NCBI GenBank assembly: GCA_964411125.1
Contig: CAYPJU010000006.1
Coordinates: forward strand, 62,001 to 126,000
DNA: 64,000 nucleotides
Source of the DNA: JBFIHF01 sp964411125
Lineage (GTDB): Bacteria > Myxococcota_A > Bradymonadia > Bradymonadales > Bradymonadaceae
Direction of reading: 5' to 3'
Shown piece after piece: positions 44,346 through 51,398 of this stretch. The position numbers and the translations under genes are program-made. How positions within the stretch are numbered: position 1 is the stretch's first letter; every line of letters begins with the position of its first letter. The notes below the pieces were generated by a model. It saw only the letters and a program-made list of their open reading frames with translations, was not told the origin of the DNA and ran no database searches.

Positions 44346-45929
44346 TCAGTTGAACAACACGCCGCGGCTGTCGCGGGCGTCGTCGGTAATCGCAGACTCT
44401 CCCTGCTGGGAGAAGTCGATGGTCTTGGTCGTACCGCTCACGCTGACCGACATCGTCGTCTGCAAGAGATACGCTTCGCCGTCGGGGACCGAGCCGTTCG
44501 CCAGGTCGGCGACCGTCACTTCGGCCTTCCACAACCCGTCGAGGGTGAACGGCAGCCACTCGAAGCGCTGCCGCAGCCCTTGCGGGTCCCGCAGGTAGAT
44601 GTACCCGCCGTCGGTCGCACACGCGATGCGCGCGTACTCTTCGATCGGGCCGAGTCGACCGTCGTTCGGGTCACGGGTCGGGACGCAATACGTATCGCCG
44701 TTCGAAGTGATCTCGACCGAACTTCCGAGCGACGTCGAGTACGCGTCGGGCTCCCGGCAGGTCTCGAAGTTTCGGCACTCCGCATCGTCCGAGCAGGTCT
44801 CTGCCATGCTCTTTCGCCAGTAGTCCGGGTCGTCGCGGTGCACGGGGGTCCCTGCCTGGGTCGTCGGCTCCTGCGCGGCATCGAGGTGGACGATGAAGAT
44901 GCGCACGCCGAGTTCGGTCGCGCGCTCCGTCACCGCCGATTCCGTGAACGCGGGGAGGTTGAGGTCGTCGGGGCCGTCGACGAACACCACCAGCGTCTTC
45001 TCGTGCGACGTGAACTCCGAGGAGGAGAACCCTTCGTCGAGAACCTTCAACATCGCCTGGTAGACGTTCGCGCGCGTCCCTTCGATTCGGCTGAACTGCT
45101 GGACGGCGGTCTCGGCCGTGGAGGCCTCTGTCGCCCAGACCGTGTCGCCCGGTGCCGCCTCGTTGACCAGCGAGATGACCTCGTCTTCGGTCTGACCCTT
45201 GAACTCCCAGAGCCCGATGCGGGTCGTGCGGTTCTCGTTGCGAGCGAACTCCGCGGCCTGCTTGTACTTGTTGAGCATCACCTGAAGCGCTGCGCGGCGC
45301 GCATTCGAAATGTCGCTCGCGCGCGCTCGGATCGGACCGCTGTCGGGCTGGCCGTCCGCGAGCCCGTCGCCGGTGGTGTCGATGTAGTAGCTGCCGACAT
45401 CCGACGGCAGCCAGCCTCCCAGCGATCCGGCGTTCTCGAACAGAACCCCGAAGAGCTGCGGGCTGTCGACGTCCGCTTCGAACTGAGGATTTTCCGAGAT
45501 CGTGACGCTCGTCTGCGTCAGACAACGGTCACCGACCCCCGTGAGCCCGGGCGCCGTCGAACACGTCATCGCACCGATGTCGCACGAATCCGATTCGCAC
45601 TCGTTGTCAGGCGTCTCGAACAGCGCTTCGTTGTTGAACTCGAACTGGTCGCGGGCGAGGGAGCTGAACGCCTGTTTGTTGACCGTCTGCCCCGGCCGGA
45701 TCGGCGTGTCGTCGTCGGCGAGCATCACGAATCGCATCGTCGCACGACCGTCGGTGATGCCGGCGCAGGAGTCGCCGGTCGCGGTGAACCCCGACGACCG
45801 AACGTTGGCGAACTGCCGATTCTGAAAACTGATCAGGGCGACCGTGTCGCACGCTGCCAGGCCCCACAAAGATACACATGCAAGCCCAGCACTGAGCCAC
45901 CGGGACTGCCGCCGTCGAACAGGTTTCAT
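44346..45929 (-). CDS. CglB-like outer-membrane lipoprotein with von Willebrand A-type domain
   Basis: 527 residues. The lipoprotein signal ends in LWGLAAC (cysteine 27). The mature part is rich in cysteines (DSCAG, NECESDSCDIGAMTCST, ETCSDDAECRNFETCRE), suggesting several disulfides. The middle (about 50-360) reads as a von Willebrand A fold. The first strand is RFVMLADDD, a helix follows around ARRAALQVMLNKYKQ, the IGLWEFKG strand comes next, and LVVFVDGPDDLN is a candidate for the last MIDAS-like strand. The canonical DxSxS is not present, so metal binding may be altered. M. xanthus CglB, the gliding adhesin, is a cysteine-rich VWA lipoprotein. The RBS GGAATAG precedes ATG 45929. First gene of the operon with two barrels. 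Confidence 0.72.
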   Translation of the reverse strand: MKPVRRRQSRWLSAGLACVSLWGLAACDTVALISFQNRQFANVRSSGFTATGDSCAGITDGRATMRFVMLADDDTPIRPGQTVNKQAFSSLARDQFEFNNEALFETPDNECESDSCDIGAMTCSTAPGLTGVGDRCLTQTSVTISENPQFEADVDSPQLFGVLFENAGSLGGWLPSDVGSYYIDTTGDGLADGQPDSGPIRARASDISNARRAALQVMLNKYKQAAEFARNENRTTRIGLWEFKGQTEDEVISLVNEAAPGDTVWATEASTAETAVQQFSRIEGTRANVYQAMLKVLDEGFSSSEFTSHEKTLVVFVDGPDDLNLPAFTESAVTERATELGVRIFIVHLDAAQEPTTQAGTPVHRDDPDYWRKSMAETCSDDAECRNFETCREPDAYSTSLGSSVEITSNGDTYCVPTRDPNDGRLGPIEEYARIACATDGGYIYLRDPQGLRQRFEWLPFTLDGLWKAEVTVADLANGSVPDGEAYLLQTTMSVSVSGTTKTIDFSQQGESAITDDARDSRGVLFN

Positions 45930-46181
45930 CGGCTATTCCTCGAATCCGTCTCGTTTACCTCTAAGGCGCTCGCGGCCGCAAAAATCCACAATTTCACGGA
46001 GCGACGGGCGCAAAGTTCTACCCGATGGAAATGGGCTTTGCAACGAAGGACCAATGCTGGAGATCTCGGATCGCGGGCCCGGCGGGACGCCCGCGCGACC
46101 CTCCCGTGCCCCCCTCCCCGCCCACGGTCTCGCACGCCACGGTCGGGCCCGCGTCGCTTCCCGCCTCGTCGGCGATGGACT

Positions 46182-47228
46182 ATGGTCTGTCGTGTGGTAG
46201 ACGCGATACCGACGACGATTGCTGTCGATGCAGCGGGAGGCTACGGCGGCCCCGAGCCGGTCGTACGCGCCGTCGCGCGCATGAGCCTGCAGTCCAAGGC
46301 GCGCACGCGCGACGCCTACTTCACCCTCGTCGGGGACGAGACTGCGATCTCCCAGCTCCTCCTGCAGACGCGCCACAACCCCGAGCGCATCTCCGTCGCC
46401 GATGCCCGCACCGTCGTGCCGCTCGAGGAACCGCCCCACCGCGGCCTCGAATCGAACCCCGGCTCGTCGATCGAACGCGCGTGCGAGCTCGTCGCCTCGG
46501 GGGAAGCCCAGGCGGTGGTCACGACCGGCAATCCCGGCGCTGCGGTCCTCAGCGCCTTTCGGCAGTTCGACATGATCCCGGGGATCGAGCGGGCAGCCCT
46601 GGGCACCGTGTTCCCCACCCCACTGCCCGAAGACGAGTCGCGCTTCAGCCTCATTCTCGACGTCGGTGCCACCGTGCACGCCACCGCCGACGACCTCGTC
46701 AAGTTTGCGCACATGGGGGCCGCCTACGCCCGCATGGTCACCGGCAAGGAGTGCCCTCGCGTCGCCCTGCTGTCGATGACCCGCGAGCCGAACGTGGGCC
46801 CCCCCGAAGTGGTCGCCGCCCACGAGCGACTGGTCGGTTCGAAAAGCTTCGAATTCGTCGGCAACATCGAAGGCCATCGCCTGCCGCGCGGCGAAGTCGA
46901 CGTCGTCGTGTGCGAAGGGTTCGTCGGGGACATCGTCATCAAGGTCCTCGAAGGCTTCGCCGACACCGCTTTCGACATCGCCGAGAACGCCTACCGGCGC
47001 CGCTTCACCTACCGGGTGGGGCTGCGCCTGCTGTCACAGGGGCTCGAGAAAATCAAGACGGCGGTCGACTTCGAAGAGTACGGGGGAGCCCCCCTCCTCG
47101 GGATCGACGAGGTCCTGATCGTCGCCGACCCTCGCTCCGGCACCCGCGCGATCGAGAACGCGATCAAGCTCGCCCTCAAGAGCGTGAAGTCCGAGCTCCC
47201 CGTCACCCTCGCCGAAAGCCTCCGATGA
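46182..47228 (+). CDS. plsX: Phosphate acyltransferase PlsX-like protein
   Basis: PlsX makes acyl-phosphate from acyl-ACP, the first step of phosphatidic acid synthesis by the PlsX/PlsY route. 348 residues. Recognisable segments: IAVDAAGGYGGPEPVV, near to the usual DAMGGDxGP (Met changed to Ala, Asp to Tyr), VVTTGNPGAAVLSA, LDVGATVHATADDLVKFA, VALLSMTREPNVGPPEVV, FVGNIEGHRLPRGEVDVVVCEGF, and the C-terminal GAPLLGIDEVLIVADPRSG. The changes in the N-terminal loop are unusual and may affect substrate. The start is ATG 46182 or GTG 46194. Its stop overlaps the start of the HAD gene (ATGA). It is divergent from the CglB-like operon across about 250 bases. Confidence 0.85.
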   Translation: MVCRVVDAIPTTIAVDAAGGYGGPEPVVRAVARMSLQSKARTRDAYFTLVGDETAISQLLLQTRHNPERISVADARTVVPLEEPPHRGLESNPGSSIERACELVASGEAQAVVTTGNPGAAVLSAFRQFDMIPGIERAALGTVFPTPLPEDESRFSLILDVGATVHATADDLVKFAHMGAAYARMVTGKECPRVALLSMTREPNVGPPEVVAAHERLVGSKSFEFVGNIEGHRLPRGEVDVVVCEGFVGDIVIKVLEGFADTAFDIAENAYRRRFTYRVGLRLLSQGLEKIKTAVDFEEYGGAPLLGIDEVLIVADPRSGTRAIENAIKLALKSVKSELPVTLAESLR

Positions 47229-48259
47229 GTGAGACCACCCGTCACATCTTTCGCTGGGACCTCGACAAAACCTACCTTCGAACCGACTTCGACTCGGTCC
47301 GCGACCTGATCCGTACGGCGCTTCAGAAGCCCGAGGACAAGACCAACGTCCCCGGCGCGGTCTCGCTGCTGCGCGAACTCACCCGCGAGTCCGAGCACGG
47401 GCGCGCGCTCGTGACCTTCGTCTCCGGCAGCCCCACCCAGATGCGGGACGTCTTGATGCGAAAGTTCGAGCTCGACGGCATCACGCCCGACGTCCTGATG
47501 CTGAAGCCGACGCTCGAAAACATCCTGAAGGGCCGATTTCGAGCGGTCCGCGGGCAGGTCGGGTACAAGCTGCAATCGCTGCTGCAGATCCGACACGACG
47601 GCCCCCCCGCTCCCGAAACCCTCTTCGGGGACGACGCAGAACAAGATGCGTTCATCTACTCGATCTACGCCGACCTGGTCGCCGGAAACCTCGAACCTGC
47701 CCAGCTCCGCGAGATCCTCGTCGCCGCGGAAGTCTACGCATCGCCGATGGCGAAGATCCTCGAACTCGCCGATCAAACCCGACGTTCCGACGACGTGCGA
47801 CGCATCTTCATCAACCTCGACCGGCGCTCCGCCCCGGGCCGCTTTCTCCCCTTCGGCCCCCGCGTCGTCCCGATCGTGAACTACTTTCAGGCCGCCATCG
47901 TCCTGTGGTCCGACCGCGTCCTCACCACCAGCGGGCTCTTGCGCGTCGCCGCGGGAATGCTCGACCGCGACCAGTACGGCCTCATCGAGCTCGGCAACAG
48001 CTTCCAGGACATCCTGCGCCGCCGCGTGGTCGGAACCGACGAGCTCGACCGTCTACAGGACGACGTCGCCACCGCCTCCACCGATCTCCCCCCCGACTTC
48101 GCCGAACGACTCGTCAGCCGCGTCCGCGCCCTCGCCCCCCGCGCCGAACCGACCCCCATCAATCACGAACAATCGGTCCCCGACTACCTCGAAATCCTCG
48201 CCTCCGACCACGGCGTCAAAAGCGCCGTCACCGAACAACGAAAACCGTTGTTCTCGTAG
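47225..48259 (+). CDS. HAD-type phosphatase with App1/DUF2183-like motifs, paired with plsX
   Basis: 344 residues. HAD-superfamily motifs are visible: DLDKTYL (about 12-18, motif I), VSGSP (about 67-71, motif II), VGYKLQSLL (about 113-121, motif III lysine) and FGDDAEQDAF (about 138-147, motif IV acidic cluster). The spacing resembles phosphatidate phosphatases of the App1 type. The C-terminal half (about 170-344) is helical and charged, of unknown role. ATG 47225 overlaps the plsX stop by four bases, so phosphatidate dephosphorylation beside an acyl-phosphate enzyme is an attractive reading. The last coding bases and stop lie inside the hairpin at 48250-48282. Confidence 0.72.
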   Translation: MSETTRHIFRWDLDKTYLRTDFDSVRDLIRTALQKPEDKTNVPGAVSLLRELTRESEHGRALVTFVSGSPTQMRDVLMRKFELDGITPDVLMLKPTLENILKGRFRAVRGQVGYKLQSLLQIRHDGPPAPETLFGDDAEQDAFIYSIYADLVAGNLEPAQLREILVAAEVYASPMAKILELADQTRRSDDVRRIFINLDRRSAPGRFLPFGPRVVPIVNYFQAAIVLWSDRVLTTSGLLRVAAGMLDRDQYGLIELGNSFQDILRRRVVGTDELDRLQDDVATASTDLPPDFAERLVSRVRALAPRAEPTPINHEQSVPDYLEILASDHGVKSAVTEQRKPLFS

Positions 48260-48282
48260 CGCGCGTAGCGCGCTACGAGAAC
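48250..48282. repeat. 15-bp hairpin with GTA triloop spanning the HAD gene stop
   Basis: Perfect inverted repeat: GTTCTCGTAGCGCGC (48250-48264), loop GTA, and its complement (48268-48282). The stop codon of the HAD gene (48257-48259) is in the left arm, so the right arm mirrors the last three codons. No T run follows, so it is not an ordinary intrinsic terminator. Confidence 0.85.
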
Positions 48283-48287
48283 GGGGG

Positions 48288-48326
48288 ACCGCGCTACGCG
48301 CGGTGGGGGACCGGCCTTCGGCCGGT
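48288..48326. repeat. Left part of palindrome array (two 17-base units)
   Basis: Two 17-base palindromes, ACCGCGCTACGCGCGGT (48288-48304) and ACCGGCCTTCGGCCGGT (48310-48326), are separated by GGGGG. Each forms a 7-bp stem. On the minus strand their triloops read GTA and GAA. The units are the reverse complements of units in the array at 48551-48655, so the intergenic region as a whole is arranged head to head. Confidence 0.85.
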
Positions 48327-48327
48327 G

Positions 48328-48427
48328 NNNNNNNNNNNNNNNNNNNNNNNNNNNNNNNNNNNNNNNNNNNNNNNNNNNNNNNNNNNNNNNNNNNNNNNNN
48401 NNNNNNNNNNNNNNNNNNNNNNNNNNN
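48328..48427. other. Assembly gap of 100 N inside the palindrome array
   Basis: Exactly 100 N, a conventional placeholder length. The 31 bases before the gap (48297-48327) are identical to the 31 bases after it (48428-48458), so the true sequence could be a longer array or simply overlapping contig ends. Confidence 0.98.
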
Positions 48428-48458
48428 CGCGCGGTGGGGGACCGGCCTTCGGCCGGTG
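48428..48458. repeat. Direct repeat of the left array next to the assembly gap
   Basis: Partial unit (GCGCGGT), GGGGG, and a second full ACCGGCCTTCGGCCGGT (48441-48457) repeat the bases that precede the gap. The stretch 48459-48550 that follows is unique sequence without a gene I can support. Confidence 0.85.
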
Positions 48459-48550
48459 TTCTTGGTGCGCAGGTCGTTGTTGATGCGCGAGTGAAGGTGG
48501 TTGGTCAGACTCTCGACCGCACACCACAAGCCCGTCACGCTACAGACCCC

Positions 48551-48655
48551 ACCGCGCGTAGCGCGGTCCAACACCGAGCGAAGCGAGGTCCACCACCGCG
48601 CGTAGCGCGGTCCACCACCGGCCGAAGGCCGGTCCAACACCGCGCGTAGCGCGGT
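48551..48655. repeat. Array of five 17-base palindromes with 22-base period
   Basis: Units start at 48551, 48573, 48595, 48617 and 48639, separated by CCAAC or CCACC. Units 1, 3 and 5 are ACCGCGCGTAGCGCGGT and unit 4 is ACCGGCCGAAGGCCGGT; both form 7-bp stems with GTA or GAA triloops. Unit 2, ACCGAGCGAAGCGAGGT, has two mismatched stem positions and contains GCGAAGC. Stem sequences differ but pairing and GNA loop are conserved in four of the five units. Confidence 0.9.
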
Positions 48656-48660
48656 CCCCC

Positions 48661-48716
48661 ATCACCCAACGTGTGGTTCTGACGAGCTCCGCTCGTCAGA
48701 ACCACACATGGGTGAT
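48661..48716. repeat. 25-bp hairpin spanning the porin-cytochrome gene stop
   Basis: Inner perfect 17-bp stem (48671-48687 with 48691-48707) with triloop TCC on the plus strand (GGA on the minus strand), extended by ATCACCCA/TGGGTGAT after a small bulge. The stop codon of the minus-strand gene (48698-48696) lies in one arm, so the other arm mirrors its final codons. No T run follows. Confidence 0.88.
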
Positions 48717-50087
48717 CAAGAGGAATTCGTTGACGGAGGCGTCGAAGAGGCGTTCGAGGGGGTGTTCGGCGCTGTAGTTGAGGCGGTACATCGCCTCGAG
48801 GTGGACGTAGGTATAGGGGTGGATGTCGACGCCGAGGGTGATGCGGTGCTTGTGGTCTTCGATGTAACGGATGTTGGCGTCGGCGTAGTCGTATTGAAGG
48901 CGACCGTAGATTCCCTGGTAGACGTTGTAGACGAAGCGGTGGAAGGCGACGAGCGAGTTCTCCGAGTCTGACTCGAGCCCTGGGAAGCTCGTGTTCCGCA
49001 CGTCGATCTCGCCGTAGTATCCCAATGGGTTGTAGTTGATCGCCCAGTTGAGCCCCGCGGTCAGAAGGCGCGGCCCGTCGTCTCCAGGGCCATCCATGAG
49101 CGGAGCCCCCTCGAGATCGGCTACGTGGGCGCTCGCGCCGACCTGCCAACCCAGGTCGCGCCAACCGACGTTGAAGGTGGAGCCGACACCGCGCGGCAGG
49201 CGTTCGCCAGGCCACTCGGCGAGCCCCTGGAAGTACGCGGATACGTCGGCGTAGAAGTAGTTGGGGTTCACCCCGAAGTCCGCGCCGAACGTCTGAAAGT
49301 ACTGATCGAAACCAAGGTCGGCTCGCGTGAATGCCGTATGGTCACTCGTCCGCCAGCCGTAGCGCGGGATGATGCGGCCGACCCGGAACCACATCCCGTA
49401 GACCGGAAGGCGATACTTCAGGAAGAGCTCGCGGATCGTGAAGTAGTCTTTGGCCTCCGTCCCTTCCGCACCGTAGACTTCGGTGTTCTTGTAGCCCTGA
49501 AGCCCACCCGATACGTACAGCATCAGGTCTTTGACGGACTCGTTGAGCAGATAGACGTCACCCTGCATGGGAAAGACGGAAAACTCCCCGTCGGCCTCAC
49601 GGTAGCTCTGCCCGAGGAGCGCCCCGCGGAAATCACCACCGACCCGCCATTTGGGGTGCGGGGTGATGTTGCCGTAGCGATCTTCCACCTCGGTGTGGGG
49701 CGTCTTGCCGGGCCACCATCCCTTGAAACCCACCCCCAGTTCGTACTCCCCCTTCTTGGGGAAGCCTTTCGGGAGGTTGCGCTCGGGATCGGCAAACGAG
49801 GACGGGCGAGTGCCGAAGAGAGGGAGGACCTCTTTACCGTAGTAGAGGCCGTCGGCGAGGCGCAGACCACCGCCGGCCGAGGAAACGTGGCAGCCGACGC
49901 AGTCGAGCGTGCAACGGCGTGCGGAGAAATCGGGGTTCGCCCAGCCGAGCGGCTCCACGTGGCACGTGTCGCAACTGCTGGCGCTCGTGACCGAGTAGAT
50001 CGGCAGCGCGAGGGCGGGCTCGGCCCCCAACGCAGTAAGGCAGAGCAATGCCGCGATGATGGAGAGGCAGCGTTGGAACATCGTCAT
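48696..50087 (-). CDS. Outer-membrane porin with N-terminal dihaem cytochrome c segment
   Basis: 463 residues. Signal peptide (about 1-28), then two haem-binding motifs, CDTCH (39-43) and CVGCH (63-67), within a short cytochrome-like region that also has C59. The rest (about 120-463) is an outer-membrane barrel with aromatic-bounded strands (YELGVGFKGWWPG, TIRELFLKYRLPVYGMWFRVG, RLQYDYADANIRYIED) ending LLITHVWF with a terminal phenylalanine. A haem domain fused to a barrel suggests a conduit moving electrons across the outer membrane. ATG 50087 overlaps the stop of the upstream dihaem lipoprotein (ATGA). The 3' end is embedded in the hairpin at 48661-48716. Confidence 0.8.
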   Translation of the reverse strand: MTMFQRCLSIIAALLCLTALGAEPALALPIYSVTSASSCDTCHVEPLGWANPDFSARRCTLDCVGCHVSSAGGGLRLADGLYYGKEVLPLFGTRPSSFADPERNLPKGFPKKGEYELGVGFKGWWPGKTPHTEVEDRYGNITPHPKWRVGGDFRGALLGQSYREADGEFSVFPMQGDVYLLNESVKDLMLYVSGGLQGYKNTEVYGAEGTEAKDYFTIRELFLKYRLPVYGMWFRVGRIIPRYGWRTSDHTAFTRADLGFDQYFQTFGADFGVNPNYFYADVSAYFQGLAEWPGERLPRGVGSTFNVGWRDLGWQVGASAHVADLEGAPLMDGPGDDGPRLLTAGLNWAINYNPLGYYGEIDVRNTSFPGLESDSENSLVAFHRFVYNVYQGIYGRLQYDYADANIRYIEDHKHRITLGVDIHPYTYVHLEAMYRLNYSAEHPLERLFDASVNEFLLITHVWF

Positions 50088-50890
50088 TGCATGAATCCAG
50101 GAGCACCATCGTCGATCCAGGCTCCCACCTGGATGTACTCGGGGAGCCGCTGCCCGCCTTGAGGCATGAGCACGGAAGGTTCTGTCGAGGAGAGCCTTCG
50201 GTACAGCTCACTCTCCACTTTGTTCCCCGGAACGATGTAATCCATCCCGTTGCGAGCCGTTCCCCCCAGCGAGTCCGCGATCTCGGCGTCGGTCATCGAC
50301 GCGTCGATCCGAGGATCTTGTGCCTCGGCGTGACAGTTGCCGCACGTGGAGGTGCGCAGGAGCTCTGCCGTGTCGGCGAACGTCCAGTCCCCCGCCCCGC
50401 CTCCGGTGTCCGTCCCCAAGTCCGGCATCATCGTGCCGAGGTCCATCCCCATGTCGGGAACACCGTTGTTCGTGGGCATCATCGTGTTGTTGGCTGGAGG
50501 CGACGTCCCGTCGCAGTTGGCGCCCTGGTCGATCCATCGGGTCAGGATCTCGATGTCGTCGGGGGTCGGCTGCTGCGGATAGGTCGCGGGGGGCATCGGA
50601 CCTCCGAGCTCGTCGATGGTCCGGATCTGGATGCGAAGAGCCTGCGCACTGGCGCCGGGCAGTCCTCCGATCGTCTCGCAGACGTCGAGCCGCAAGGTCG
50701 CCGGAGCGCTCATCGTCGGTGGCACCGAGTGACACTCGGTGCAGAGCCGATCGAGGATCGGCTTCACGTCCGCCGTGAACGTCGGGGTCTCCGGCAACTC
50801 CTGCGTAATGGGCGGTTCTTCACTTCCGAGACCAGGACACCCCCACAGGATGACGGCGGTCAGCAGAACCAGTGTGCGCGAGTACGACAT
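50084..50890 (-). CDS. Dihaem cytochrome c lipoprotein (PSCyt-like)
   Basis: 268 residues. The lipoprotein signal ends in ILWGC (cysteine 18). There are two haem motifs: CTECH (50-54) within FTADVKPILDRLCTECHSVPP, which matches the start of planctomycete-type cytochrome domains, and CGNCH (around 182). Distal Met ligands are possible in GGPMPPATYPQQ and SVLMPQGGQR. A Met/Asp/Gly-rich linker joins the two halves. It overlaps the downstream porin-cytochrome gene by four bases. Together they could pass electrons from the periplasm to an outer-membrane conduit. Cell location (inner face of the outer membrane) is inferred from the lipobox. No terminal oxidase or known donor is encoded nearby. Confidence 0.8.
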   Translation of the reverse strand: MSYSRTLVLLTAVILWGCPGLGSEEPPITQELPETPTFTADVKPILDRLCTECHSVPPTMSAPATLRLDVCETIGGLPGASAQALRIQIRTIDELGGPMPPATYPQQPTPDDIEILTRWIDQGANCDGTSPPANNTMMPTNNGVPDMGMDLGTMMPDLGTDTGGGAGDWTFADTAELLRTSTCGNCHAEAQDPRIDASMTDAEIADSLGGTARNGMDYIVPGNKVESELYRRLSSTEPSVLMPQGGQRLPEYIQVGAWIDDGAPGFMQ

Positions 50891-50984
50891 GGCATCACTT
50901 CCGTCAGTCAGCTCGACGTTCGACAGCCGCGCGAGCGACAGGAACCTTAACAGAGTGCCCGATGCCTACAAAGAAGCTTCGGTT

Positions 50985-51398
50985 TCAACCGAACCGCCCT
51001 GAGAAATCCTCCAAGATCTTCCGGTACGGCTCGAGCTTCGAGTCTGCGTTCAACTCGGCGCGCAGTTCGTCGAAAGGGTCTCCGACCGTCGACGTCTCCC
51101 TCGCGATCAGAGCGAGCTGCAGCCGCACCAGAAACGCCGCTTTGGGACGGTCGAGCTCTCGCCAGATCGCCAGCGCCCGTTCTTTCGCCTCCACGCTCTC
51201 GTCGAGCCTTCGCGCAAATCGCAGGTACTCCGACCAACGCTGCAGCGCCCGCCCCAGGTCGGCCCGAGAGAGATCGTCGTCGGCCAGCCCCGCTTCGGCC
51301 GCCACCACGTCGGCCCGAGCGCGCTCCAACAGCTCCTCCCCTCGCGCGGGATCCGCGAACACTTCCACCCCGTCGTTTCGAACTTTCGAATGCATCAT
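50985..51398 (-). CDS. Small helical (TPR-like) protein, unknown function
   Basis: 137 residues starting at ATG 51398, which overlaps the stop of the upstream membrane protein (ATGA); an upstream extension to 51482 is rejected. The whole chain is helical and charged, with a repeat of the TPR type (LGRALQRWSEYLRFARRLDESVEAKERALAIWREL, then FLVRLQLALIARE). No signal peptide or membrane segment is visible. It is likely a cytosolic partner of the upstream protein. Confidence 0.65.
   Translation of the reverse strand: MMHSKVRNDGVEVFADPARGEELLERARADVVAAEAGLADDDLSRADLGRALQRWSEYLRFARRLDESVEAKERALAIWRELDRPKAAFLVRLQLALIARETSTVGDPFDELRAELNADSKLEPYRKILEDFSGRFG

Noticed and set aside
44097..47228. A 1,043-residue open frame covering plsX and extending over the barrel and VWA region on the opposite strand
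   Set aside because: Only the last 348 residues are PlsX; the rest is antisense to well-supported genes and is low-complexity Ala/Ser.
48250..48282. Ordinary intrinsic terminator after the HAD gene
   Set aside because: Strong stem but no T run, and the stop codon lies in the stem; recorded as a repeat instead.
48551..48655. CRISPR array at the palindromic repeats
   Set aside because: Period 22 bases, spacers of five nearly constant bases, no leader and no cas genes.
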